Shown one piece after another: positions 1 through 6,142 of a stretch of 6,220 nucleotides of DNA (its first letter is position 1; the number at the start of each line of letters is the position of its first letter). The notes beneath the pieces are model-generated. The model was not told the DNA's origin. It did no database searches and saw only the letters and a list, made by a program, of their open reading frames with translations. The position numbers and the translations under genes were made by a program. The stretch lies in contig MNYA01000154.1 in NCBI GenBank assembly GCA_001872985.1, positions 1 to 6,220 on the forward strand. The letters are read 5' to 3'. The stretch is from a bacterium CG2_30_54_10 (GTDB taxonomy: Bacteria > Muiribacteriota > Ozemobacteria > Ozemobacterales > Ozemobacteraceae).

Positions 1-125
1 TTGAGATTGCGCCCTTTCGGGCTGGAGTATCAAAGCAAGAACCGTGCAGTACCGGCGGTGCCACCCCCGCATTGTCTGGTTTAAATGCCAACTTTGACGT
101 CGCTCAGGGCAGGCTTCGATGCCCC
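1..125. other. Lead-in region, no confident gene
   Basis: No gene is supported here. The reading frame of the gene starting at 126 stays open to the window edge, with a possible TTG start at 72, so an N-terminal extension cannot be excluded by stops alone. A second frame is open from base 1 to a TAA at 82-84 (27 codons) and could be the tail of an upstream gene, but its translation is not recognisable. Small inverted repeats are present: GCCC/GGGC around a TTTC loop (11-22) and GTACC/GGTGC around GGC (49-61). No convincing promoter was found. Confidence 0.4.
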
Positions 126-1784
126 ATGGCGATTGGCCTCATTCGCTTTCATAAATTTCATTTTCGTTTTTTGGGTTTTGTCTTTCTTCCCTTGCTTTGC
201 TTCCTTTGCTCCTTCTTCCTGACCGGCACGTCTTTCGCCGCGGAACTTCCGGAAAACCTGTCCGTTTTGATCGTGACATTTGATATCCCAGAACGTGGCG
301 GTTCCTTCCTTTCAGAAAACTTGAAAAAGCTTCTCCAGGAGAGCCTCTCTCCCGCATCCGGGCCGTCGCTCGGGAATTTCCTGCTTTCAAAAGGCGCGAA
401 ATGGACGACAATGGAGACCCCCGGCACGATACAGCTCGGCTTGTTTCTCCCGCTTTCCTCAGACGAAGCCGAAGAAATCTCTTCCGTTTTTCTGAAGCAT
501 CTTGTCGTTCAGCTCATAGGCAATCGCTTTTCTCCTCAGCCTCCCACCATCAACGACCTGATCCGCGGTTATTGCAGAAACGGGGTCATTCTTCGCCAAC
601 GCAAGCCCAAAGTGACTATCTGGCTCCAAGGTGGCATTCAAAAAGCCAGTAAGAAACTTTCGGAAATCGTCTCTTCGATCGACCTTTCCTCGAAAGACAA
701 CACCGGTCTAACCTCCGGCGCGGATTTGGTCTTGCCCAATGAGATGCCTCGTGTTATCCATATTGCCGTCTGGAACAAGCTGTCTGCCAACGCCATCGTT
801 AGCGCGAAATTTCTCGGGGAGCGGTTTCTGCGTTTGCCGATGGCCAATCAGGCATTCTCTTACGACATCTGGACATTTCCTGATGGGGTGGTCTTATCAC
901 TCGTGGCAACCGCCACTCTGGAGCACCTTTGGGAAAAAGACGGCATGATAGCAGATTTCATCCAAATTCACGAGCAGGTCGCCTCCACCCCACAATGGAA
1001 TGCTTTTTCTACGCAATGTTCCGGAATCCAGGAGGCTGAGCAATGCGACCTTGAAAAAGGCGCATTCCTCTCGGCCTGGGTCCAGCATCTCGGCATGAAA
1101 GACGACCTGCGAGGGAAGTTCGATTTCACCCCGCCCGACCGCCGTGAAAGGGTTGTTTGCCTTCCCCACCCTTCCCAGCATAGAGTTGTTTCCCAACTCG
1201 ATTTCAACCCACGATTCGCGGCTTTGTTCGATCGCGACCTGGAGGATTCGGTTTTTCTGGTCGTCGCGTTGCGGGGAAATCGAGCCCTCCTGGAAAAAAT
1301 CGGCCCAAGAATCGACCAGGCAGGAATTCCAGAGCTTTCGGGGATTACCTGGGAAACCACTTCGGATGGGCAGTTCCAGATGACTTGGCGCATTCCCCGC
1401 TCGGCGGTTTCATATTCCTTGGCGACTGCACGCTCCGCCCTGGGGGCCATTCTCAAATCAGAAGGGGTTGAGATCCCTGTTACAGGCTCATTTTCAGGGC
1501 TTCAGATTGCTGTTACCGGAGCCAGCTCGTTAAAGCCATTTCATCTTTTCGGCCTCCTGCAACAAGGTTGGCCGGGGCTTTCCGCCCAGGCGCCCGCAGG
1601 AAGGTCTCTCGATCTACAGATCCTGAGGACGATTCTCGATCTCCCCGCCGCACCTGTTTCGACCATCAAGGGCCGCTGGACAATCAAGACCGCAAAGTCC
1701 AAAGGGGTGGCTCAGCTCATCGCCCACCTCCTTCTCCTTGACGTTTTTCCAGCCGCAATCGAAGGCGTTGACAACCTCTTTTGA
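126..1784 (+). CDS. Exported protein of unknown function (Sec signal peptide)
   Basis: The protein is about 552 aa and I do not recognise its family. The ATG at 126 is chosen because it opens directly into a signal peptide: a basic N-region with His, Arg and Lys (residues 1-14), a very hydrophobic core (15-32), then TGTSFA-AE with likely cleavage after Ala38. No lipobox cysteine follows, so a periplasmic or secreted location is inferred. An AGGGCAGG stretch at 106-113 is a poor, distant RBS; the frame is open further upstream, with a TTG at 72. After cleavage, Cys150, Cys298, Cys307 and Cys345 remain, and a disulfide between 298 and 307 is possible. Residues 91-112 and 407-427 share a W-x(6-7)-G-x2-Q-[LM]-x5-P-x-S pattern, suggesting two related domains. 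This loosely recalls the paired alpha/beta halves of M16-like proteins, but no HxxEH zinc motif is seen, so no enzyme activity is proposed. The C-terminus (527-541) is a hydrophobic, Leu-rich helix. The sensor gene follows after 149 bp on the same strand. Confidence 0.8.
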   Translation: MAIGLIRFHKFHFRFLGFVFLPLLCFLCSFFLTGTSFAAELPENLSVLIVTFDIPERGGSFLSENLKKLLQESLSPASGPSLGNFLLSKGAKWTTMETPGTIQLGLFLPLSSDEAEEISSVFLKHLVVQLIGNRFSPQPPTINDLIRGYCRNGVILRQRKPKVTIWLQGGIQKASKKLSEIVSSIDLSSKDNTGLTSGADLVLPNEMPRVIHIAVWNKLSANAIVSAKFLGERFLRLPMANQAFSYDIWTFPDGVVLSLVATATLEHLWEKDGMIADFIQIHEQVASTPQWNAFSTQCSGIQEAEQCDLEKGAFLSAWVQHLGMKDDLRGKFDFTPPDRRERVVCLPHPSQHRVVSQLDFNPRFAALFDRDLEDSVFLVVALRGNRALLEKIGPRIDQAGIPELSGITWETTSDGQFQMTWRIPRSAVSYSLATARSALGAILKSEGVEIPVTGSFSGLQIAVTGASSLKPFHLFGLLQQGWPGLSAQAPAGRSLDLQILRTILDLPAAPVSTIKGRWTIKTAKSKGVAQLIAHLLLLDVFPAAIEGVDNLF

Positions 1785-1933
1785 CCGGAAATTCCCCGTC
1801 CGGTTCCGGCCGACAACTCCCCGTTTAAAAAGGAACAGGGTGGGTTGGGAGGTTTTGCAGCCTTCGGCTTCAATCAAAAAATGCCGATAACGGTAGCGAA
1901 TTGTCGTCTCTTCCGACAGACCGGGAGGATATC
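1785..1933 (+). other. Intergenic spacer between the two + strand genes
   Basis: The 149-bp gap holds a 6-bp inverted repeat just after the stop codon (CCGGAA at 1785-1790, TTCCGG at 1804-1809) and a small stem around AGCC-TTC-GGCT (1859-1869). Neither is followed by a T-run, so no intrinsic terminator is called and read-through into the sensor gene is possible. No promoter of good quality was found. Confidence 0.4.
1923..1928 (+). promoter_or_regulatory. Ribosome binding site that sets the sensor start
   Basis: GGGAGG lies 5 bases upstream of the GTG at 1934. It favours that GTG over the in-frame TTG at 1901, which is 11 codons earlier and would place this purine-rich site inside the gene. 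The extra 11 residues would also add nothing recognisable to the protein. Confidence 0.65.
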
Positions 1934-4372
1934 GTGGAACAACAAAATCGCTCCGGACTCAGAGAACTTCAGATAGCTCAAGGCTTGGTCGCTCTTCGAT
2001 GGGCCGCCATTCCCCTATTGTTCGGTTTTAGCCTGCTGGCCACTCGCCTTTTGGGTATGAGCTTCCAGATAACACCGATCTATCTTCTTTGCTGCCTGCT
2101 GGCAGTTCTAAACGTGTTCTTCACCGTCCATATTGCCCTCCTATCCCGGCAACTGCTCTTGCGCCGTGGTCCGCCCGCCCTCAAACGTTTCCTTCTGACC
2201 CTGATCAATCGTTTTCTCCTCCGCATTCGAGAAGGGGGTATCCGCGCCTTTTCAACCTTTCCCCGAACCGGATTGCGCGTCCTGAGCATTCTTTACCTGC
2301 TCGTGCTGGAATCCCTGAAAGGGGTCCGGTTCAATTTCATGTCACTCGCCAACATCATGCACACGCAGGTCATCATTGACATCCTTCTTCTAACGTTGCT
2401 CGTCCGCTACACCGGTTCACCCGAAAGCCCACTAATTTTCCTGACCGTGATTCCGGTCATTGTTGCCGGCGCCGTAATGGGCTTCTACACCGGAGGAATC
2501 TACGCCATCCTCAGCGCCTCCGCCTATCTTGCCCTGTGCCTGCTGATTAACGCCAGGCTTTTGACCCATATCAAATTCTACGGCCCTCAGATCGGGGATC
2601 TGAGCAACTCACCCGAATGGGCTGTTTCCAGCTTTTTTACCCTGCTGGTTGCCTTGCTCGGTACCGCTTATCTTGCCCACAATCTCACCTCCGTTTTCAA
2701 AGAGAGGATCTTCTTCCTCAACCAACTTCTGGAAAAAAACCGAAGAGATGCGATCGCGCAAACGAATGTCGCTGACAACGTTGGTTCGGCTTGGTTCATC
2801 CTGGACCCGCAAGGAGTGATCCTCAAATTCAAAAAGGGAAGATCGGGAATTTTTCCCGCTGACCTTTTAGGAAAAAATGTGCTCGAGGCGATTCCGTCAT
2901 TCAAACAGTACGGAATGGGATACGTTATTCAGTCCGTCCTTACCGGCAATCGGCCCCGTGAAATTGAGCGGCTCAGGCTCCAGGCTGGTGAGGGAGTGAC
3001 CCACACCCTGTCTTGTCGCCTCATTCCGCTCACCGATGCCGAGAAACGCCCTCTGATACTGCTCATTGCGGACGACATGACCGAATCCCTTTACAATAAG
3101 GAACGGGTCGATGAACTGAAATCAAGCCTCAATTCCACCCGCGCCGAACTCGATAAAACCGCCCTGGAAGAGAAAGAAGCCAATCAGCATTTGATGAAGA
3201 CCCTCAAGATTGCCACGGAGCGGTCCGTCGAGATCGAGAACATGTCGCATAACCTGAAGGAGCTTGAATCGGCAAAAGCCGCTCTCGACGAGCAGGTCGC
3301 CGGAATGATGGCTGAAATTGCCGGGCTGAAATCCTCTAACGATACGCTGGGCGCCGATATCAGCGACAAGCAGGTCATCCTCGAAGAGGTCATCGAGCTC
3401 TTGAAAAACTGCAACCAGCTCGACGCCCTCTCCGCAATGATCGAACGACGAACCAAGGCACTTTTCAAGCTTGATAATACCTGCCTGCACATTTTCCGAA
3501 GCCCCGGCCTCCCTTCGCGGATGACGGAGATCCTTGACACCCGCAAGGCTTCCCCCCGACTGCTCGATCTTCCCAGAAAAAACCCGAAGGTTCTCGAACC
3601 CGTCCTCAACGATGGGCAGCCTGTCATCATAAAAGCGGAGGTGCATCCCGACAACTCCGCTTCAATGGCTATTTCTAACGGTCCGATCCAGCGCCTGGTC
3701 GCTTACATTCCAGTCCGCTTCGGCAAGGAAGTCCTCGGAATGATGATGCTCGAACGGTTCGGGTCTGATGAAAACCCGGAGAAGATGCTATCCATGCTCA
3801 CCTACTACTTGTCCCATACCGCGATAGCATTGAAAAATGCGATCGCCACACGGAATCTGGAATCCCAGCGCCAAGGTCTGGCTACCACCATTAAAGCTCT
3901 CGAAACCCAGATCGACGCGTTCATGGAACTGGCACGCTTGACCCCCGGCGATGAAGAGCATCCATACCAGAAATTCATCCGAACCCTCGGCCACATCTGC
4001 GGCGCCCTCGACGGGGTCATCCTCCGCATTCACAGCGATGGAACCATCCAACCGCTCGCCCGCGTAGATACCAGCCGCAAAGTTGATTTGCGGCCCGTCG
4101 AGGAGAACGTCCTGAAGACCATCAGGGCAAACCCTTCACATAAGGCCATCCTGAAAGAGTCTACCGACGGAATTACCCTTGTCGGATACCCACTCGGCCA
4201 GGGCAACAGACTCTGTGGCGCTTTGTTCATGCAGGTTCCGAATTCAGACCCAGCCCTCATCGCATTGCTGGACGTCGGGGCAAAGTTGTCCGCCGACAGC
4301 CTTGCGCTCTATATCCTGAACGAGGAAAAGGAACTCTGGGAAAACTTCTACAAAGCCAACCTGACTGCCTGA
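1934..4372 (+). CDS. Multi-span membrane sensor with PAS and two GAF domains, no output domain
   Basis: The protein is 812 aa from the GTG at 1934 (823 aa if a TTG at 1901 is used). The N-terminus has hydrophobic segments near residues 21-41, 47-71, 144-159, 166-184, 188-207 and 230-250, with a basic cytoplasmic loop of about 70 residues after the second. The stretch TGSPESPLIFLTVIPVIVAG resembles the membrane module of PilS/NtrB-like sensor kinases. A PAS domain follows (about 273-385; VGSAWFILDPQGVILKF is typical), then a Glu/Lys/Leu-rich coiled coil (about 386-490). A GAF-like domain (about 480-640) follows, then a short coiled-coil linker, and a second GAF-like domain (about 673-800). The protein stops there. 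No DHp/HATPase motifs (H-box, N, G1, G2), GGDEF, EAL, HD-GYP or PP2C motif is present, and none appears in other frames downstream. It probably senses a membrane or cytoplasmic signal and passes it to a separate partner by dimer rearrangement; this is inference. Domain types are by pattern recognition only. Confidence 0.88.
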   Translation: MEQQNRSGLRELQIAQGLVALRWAAIPLLFGFSLLATRLLGMSFQITPIYLLCCLLAVLNVFFTVHIALLSRQLLLRRGPPALKRFLLTLINRFLLRIREGGIRAFSTFPRTGLRVLSILYLLVLESLKGVRFNFMSLANIMHTQVIIDILLLTLLVRYTGSPESPLIFLTVIPVIVAGAVMGFYTGGIYAILSASAYLALCLLINARLLTHIKFYGPQIGDLSNSPEWAVSSFFTLLVALLGTAYLAHNLTSVFKERIFFLNQLLEKNRRDAIAQTNVADNVGSAWFILDPQGVILKFKKGRSGIFPADLLGKNVLEAIPSFKQYGMGYVIQSVLTGNRPREIERLRLQAGEGVTHTLSCRLIPLTDAEKRPLILLIADDMTESLYNKERVDELKSSLNSTRAELDKTALEEKEANQHLMKTLKIATERSVEIENMSHNLKELESAKAALDEQVAGMMAEIAGLKSSNDTLGADISDKQVILEEVIELLKNCNQLDALSAMIERRTKALFKLDNTCLHIFRSPGLPSRMTEILDTRKASPRLLDLPRKNPKVLEPVLNDGQPVIIKAEVHPDNSASMAISNGPIQRLVAYIPVRFGKEVLGMMMLERFGSDENPEKMLSMLTYYLSHTAIALKNAIATRNLESQRQGLATTIKALETQIDAFMELARLTPGDEEHPYQKFIRTLGHICGALDGVILRIHSDGTIQPLARVDTSRKVDLRPVEENVLKTIRANPSHKAILKESTDGITLVGYPLGQGNRLCGALFMQVPNSDPALIALLDVGAKLSADSLALYILNEEKELWENFYKANLTA

Positions 4373-4411
4373 GGCGAGGCCGGCAAAGAAGCCTGAATTA
4401 TCGGGAAATTT

Positions 4412-4463
4412 TATCTACTCAATAATTCGGGGAAACTCAATGATTCCTGTCGCAAGAGATTTC
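4412..4463 (+). repeat. 52-bp dispersed repeat, copy A
   Basis: This stretch matches 6054-6105 at 50 of 52 positions in the same orientation. The only differences are TC here against AT there, in the segment CCTGnnGCAAGAG. It begins TATCTACTCAATAATTCGGG and ends GAGATTTC, so its right end forms the first 8 bases of the hairpin at 4456-4520. It lies in the spacer between the convergent sensor and epimerase genes. Confidence 0.95.
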
Positions 4464-4520
4464 TCCCTGCGGTCAAAATGACAGCATCGTTTGTCATTCC
4501 GAACGAATGTGAGGAATCTC
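4456..4520. repeat. Long imperfect hairpin between convergent genes
   Basis: The left arm (4456-4482) starts GAGATTTCTC and ends AATGAC. The right arm (4493-4520) starts GTCATT and ends GAGGAATCTC. The outer ten bases pair at 9 of 10 and the inner six perfectly, with scattered mismatches between and a 10-base loop (4483-4492). About 20 of 27 positions pair. No T-run follows on either side, so it is not a classic intrinsic terminator, though it could stall transcription from either convergent gene or protect 3' ends. The GTCATTCCGAnCGAATGnGAGGAATCT type of sequence is familiar to me as a dispersed intergenic palindrome in many bacteria; that comes from recall, not from a search. Confidence 0.8.
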
Positions 4521-4539
4521 GCTTTATGTTGAGAATCGG

Positions 4540-5586
4540 CTAATGCCCCCCCCTTTTTGAGCAGATACGGGAAATTTTATAGTATTCCCTGTACCAACTC
4601 ACGAACCGCTCAATTCCGATCTCAAGCGGGGTTGAGGGGGCGAACCCCACATCGCGGCGAAGGTCTTCAACGTCCGCGTAGGTAGCTCGAACGTCACCCT
4701 GCTGCATGGGCTTGAAAATTTTTTGAGCGTTCATCCCAAGCTTGTCTTCAAGAATTTCGATGAACCGGAGAAGCTCGACCGGCTGGTGGTTTCCGATGTT
4801 GTAAAGCCTGTAGGGCGCATTGCTCGAAGCGGGGTCAGGCTCGGCCCCGGACCATTTCGGGTTCGGAATTGGGATCCGGTCGCAGACCTTGGCTACCCCC
4901 TCGACGATGTCGTCGACATAGGTGAAGTCACGCTGCATTTGTCCCTTGTTAAAAACCTCGATGGGCTTCCCGGCAAGTATTGCGCGGGTAAAAAGGAACA
5001 AAGCCATGTCCGGTCGGCCCCACGGCCCGTATACCGTAAAGAAGCGAAGCCCGGTAACTGGCAGTCCATAAAGATGCGAGTATGTATGTGCCATCAACTC
5101 GTTGGCCTTTTTGGTCGCCGCATACAGTGAAACCGGGTGGTCAACGTTGTGATGTACGGAAAAAGGCATGACGGTATTGGCTCCATAGACGGAACTCGAA
5201 GATGCATAGACAAGGTGCGAAATCTTTGAATGACGGCACCCTTCAAGGATGTTCACGAAGCCGGTCAGGTTGGAATCGACGTAGGCGAAAGGGTTCTCTA
5301 TGCTGTATCTGACCCCGGCCTGCGCGGCAAGGTTCACCACCCGATCGAATTTGCTTCCATGGAAGAGCTCTGCGATGCCAATCCGATCGGCCAGATCGGC
5401 CTTCACGAATCTGAAACCCGGAATCTTTTCGAGAATGGTCAGCCGAGCCTGCTTCAGACTTACCTCATAATAATCGTTCAGGTTGTCAAGGCCTACCACT
5501 GTGTCACCGCGCCCCAACAAATAACGCGAAAGGTGGAACCCGATGAAACCGGCCGCCCCCGTCACCAAGATGTTCATTCCCGGCAT
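4540..5586 (-). CDS. UDP-glucuronate 4-epimerase (NAD-dependent SDR family)
   Basis: The enzyme interconverts UDP-glucuronate and UDP-galacturonate in the cytoplasm, using tightly bound NAD, to supply galacturonate for capsule, LPS or exopolysaccharide. The 348-aa product has the extended-SDR layout: Rossmann motif TGAAGFIG (9-16), acidic D34 after the second strand, [11 protein letters not shown] (85-95), the catalytic Ser within ASSSSVYG (128-135), and catalytic Tyr155 and Lys159 in [20 protein letters not shown] (181-195) and QRDFTYVDD (218-226) are typical of the CapI/LspL type rather than GalE. The ATG at 5586 is chosen for its GAGGAA site 5 bases upstream; a second ATG three codons in lacks one. 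Family members normally end near the WYREYYK motif (331-337). Here about ten further residues, [10 protein letters not shown], follow and seem to derive from repeat DNA. A run of eight G (minus strand, 4546-4553) sits in this tail. The gene is transcribed alone, convergent with the sensor gene. Confidence 0.93.
   Translation of the reverse strand: MPGMNILVTGAAGFIGFHLSRYLLGRGDTVVGLDNLNDYYEVSLKQARLTILEKIPGFRFVKADLADRIGIAELFHGSKFDRVVNLAAQAGVRYSIENPFAYVDSNLTGFVNILEGCRHSKISHLVYASSSSVYGANTVMPFSVHHNVDHPVSLYAATKKANELMAHTYSHLYGLPVTGLRFFTVYGPWGRPDMALFLFTRAILAGKPIEVFNKGQMQRDFTYVDDIVEGVAKVCDRIPIPNPKWSGAEPDPASSNAPYRLYNIGNHQPVELLRFIEILEDKLGMNAQKIFKPMQQGDVRATYADVEDLRRDVGFAPSTPLEIGIERFVSWYREYYKISRICSKRGGH
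4557..4577 (-). repeat. Diverged inverted copy of the repeat edge, inside the epimerase 3' end
   Basis: Read on the minus strand this is AAATTTCCCGTATCT followed by GCTCAA. It matches the left edge of the repeat seen on the plus strand at about 6046-6063 (AAATTCCGTATCTACTCAA) with one substitution and two extra bases. Copy A has AAATTTTATCTACTCAA at 4406-4422. The next minus-strand bases, AAAAAGGGGGGGG then CA (to 4544), resemble AAAAAAGGGGGGCA at 6116-6129. The copy lies within codons for the last residues of the epimerase. Confidence 0.6.
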
Positions 5587-5591
5587 TTCTG

Positions 5592-5597
5592 TTCCTC
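5592..5597 (-). promoter_or_regulatory. Ribosome binding site of the epimerase gene
   Basis: The minus strand reads GAGGAA, then CAGAA, then ATG at 5586. The 5-base spacing supports the first ATG over the internal one at 5577. Confidence 0.75.
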
Positions 5598-5626
5598 AAC
5601 CGATGAAGATGTTATGCAGGCTAGCG

Positions 5627-5655
5627 ATTCTACCCTCCCCATTTTGTTTCCACAA
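5627..5655 (-). promoter_or_regulatory. Candidate sigma70-type promoter for the epimerase gene
   Basis: On the minus strand TTGTGG (5655-5650) is followed, after exactly 17 bases, by TAGAAT (5632-5627). The -10 matches TATAAT at 5 of 6 positions and the -35 matches TTGACA at 3 of 6. Transcription would start near 5620, giving a leader of about 33 bases that contains the RBS. No operator-like palindrome overlaps it. Confidence 0.5.
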
Positions 5656-5727
5656 GCCCCTAAAACACCGACACTTTGAAGCCTTCGCGATTTCGACGAT
5701 CTACGTAATTTCAGGTGGTGTCCTGGT

Positions 5728-5853
5728 TTAATACTACAACGGCACTTGCTTTACCAGAACCGTTGGTGAAGCCGCTTTTCGCAGAATCGCGCAAAAATCA
5801 GGAAACCACGATGCAATCAAGATCTACGAAGAAAAGTGCCGTTGTAGTATTAA
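5728..5853. mobile_element. 126-bp element with 20-bp perfect terminal inverted repeats (MITE-like)
   Basis: TTAATACTACAACGGCACTT at 5728-5747 is repeated as an exact inverse complement at 5834-5853, with 86 bases between. The TTAA at each end is itself a palindrome. The ends can therefore be read either as 20-bp inverted repeats or as 16-bp inverted repeats (TACTACAACGGCACTT) flanked by a duplicated TTAA target. The interior contains one frame open across the whole element (5732 to a TGA at 5854-5856), translating to segments such as AAFRRIAQKSGNHDAIKIYE, which could be the remnant of a transposase C-terminus. The element is too short to encode its own transposase. A deletion derivative of an insertion sequence is the favoured reading; a long regulatory hairpin is the alternative. 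It lies upstream of the candidate epimerase promoter and does not interrupt it. Confidence 0.65.
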
Positions 5854-5863
5854 CTGATGTTGA

Positions 5864-6007
5864 ACCACAAAGCACGCAAAGGTCACAAAGGGAAAAAATT
5901 AAAAATTCTCTTAAAAACCCTTTATTCAACGGCCTTTGTGTTCTCCGTGATCTCTGTGATCTCTGTGATCTCCATAATCTCTGTGGCTTCTTGCGTTTCT
6001 TTGTGGT
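5864..6007. repeat. CACAAAG-type imperfect palindromic intergenic repeat
   Basis: The left arm begins ACCACAAAG-CACGCAA (5864-5879) and continues with CACAAAGG (5884-5891). The right arm begins CCTTTGTG (5933-5940) and ends TTGCG-TTTCTTTGTGGT (5991-6007), the near inverse complement of the left. The centre (about 5892-5930) is AT-rich. Repeats of this ACCACAAAG...CTTTGTGGT style are familiar to me as dispersed non-coding elements in environmental bacteria; that is recall, not a search. A + strand frame runs through it (5715-6026) but yields only a low-complexity Leu-Cys-Asp translation with no plausible start, so no gene is called. Confidence 0.75.
5946..5990 (+). repeat. Five degenerate 9-bp tandem units (TGTGATCTC)
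   Basis: The consecutive units are CGTGATCTC, TGTGATCTC, TGTGATCTC, CATAATCTC and TGTGGCTTC. The two central units are identical and the others differ by one to three bases. The array lies in the right arm of the CACAAAG-type palindrome, which makes that arm longer than the left. Copy number could vary by slippage. Confidence 0.8.
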
Positions 6008-6053
6008 AGTCTGGTCTCGTTGGTAGGCGCACTTAACATCATACTAAATTCCG

Positions 6054-6105
6054 TATCTACTCAATAATTCGGGGAAACTCAATGATTCCTGATGCAAGAG
6101 ATTTC
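6054..6105 (+). repeat. 52-bp dispersed repeat, copy B
   Basis: This is the second copy of the repeat at 4412-4463, in the same orientation and with two mismatches. Unlike copy A it is not followed by the rest of the long hairpin. Its sequence diverges after GAGATTTC and runs into the terminator-like block at 6116-6139. The start-to-start distance between copies is 1642 bases and encloses the epimerase gene. Confidence 0.95.
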
Positions 6106-6115
6106 GTAACTTCTC

Positions 6116-6139
6116 AAAAAAGGGGGGCACGCGCCCCCC
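6116..6139 (-). terminator. Intrinsic terminator for leftward transcription entering from the right
   Basis: On the minus strand GGGGGGC, loop GCGT, GCCCCCC is followed at once by six T. This is a 7-bp all-GC stem with a U-tract, the textbook form of a Rho-independent terminator. It would end a transcript coming from beyond base 6220 and reading leftward, implying a minus-strand gene just outside the window. On the plus strand only two T follow the stem, so it should work in one direction. Confidence 0.65.
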
Positions 6140-6142
6140 TTC

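Noticed and set aside
9..66. Partial resemblance to a GEMM-I (c-di-GMP) riboswitch
   Set aside because: There is a small hairpin, a CAAAGC at 31-36 and a second hairpin at 49-61. However, the first loop is not a GNRA tetraloop, the spacing is far too short, and the conserved GCAAACC and CCUAA elements are not visible.
1..84. Frame open from the edge to TAA at 82-84 as the tail of an upstream gene
   Set aside because: Only 27 codons are visible, with no recognisable motif; a stretch this long without a stop is common by chance.
72..125. TTG at 72 as start of the exported protein
   Set aside because: It would place 18 polar residues before the signal peptide, and the ATG at 126 begins right at the basic N-region of that signal.
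1768..1796. TTGACA at 1768-1773 as a promoter for the sensor gene
   Set aside because: No acceptable -10 lies 16-18 bases downstream (ATTCCC at 17).
1901..1933. TTG at 1901 as start of the sensor gene
   Set aside because: The GTG at 1934 has a GGGAGG site at ideal spacing, whereas the TTG has no comparable purine-rich site upstream.
3122..3646. Minus-strand frame of 174 codons opposite the sensor
   Set aside because: It is a shadow of the coiled-coil and GAF coding region and has no RBS or motif.
4723..5130. Plus-strand frame of 135 codons opposite the epimerase
   Set aside because: It is antisense to a well-conserved gene, and its translation has no family features.
5715..6026. Plus-strand frame of 103 codons
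   Set aside because: It runs through the miniature element and the CACAAAG palindrome. Its translation follows the 9-bp tandem units, and it has no RBS or plausible protein character.
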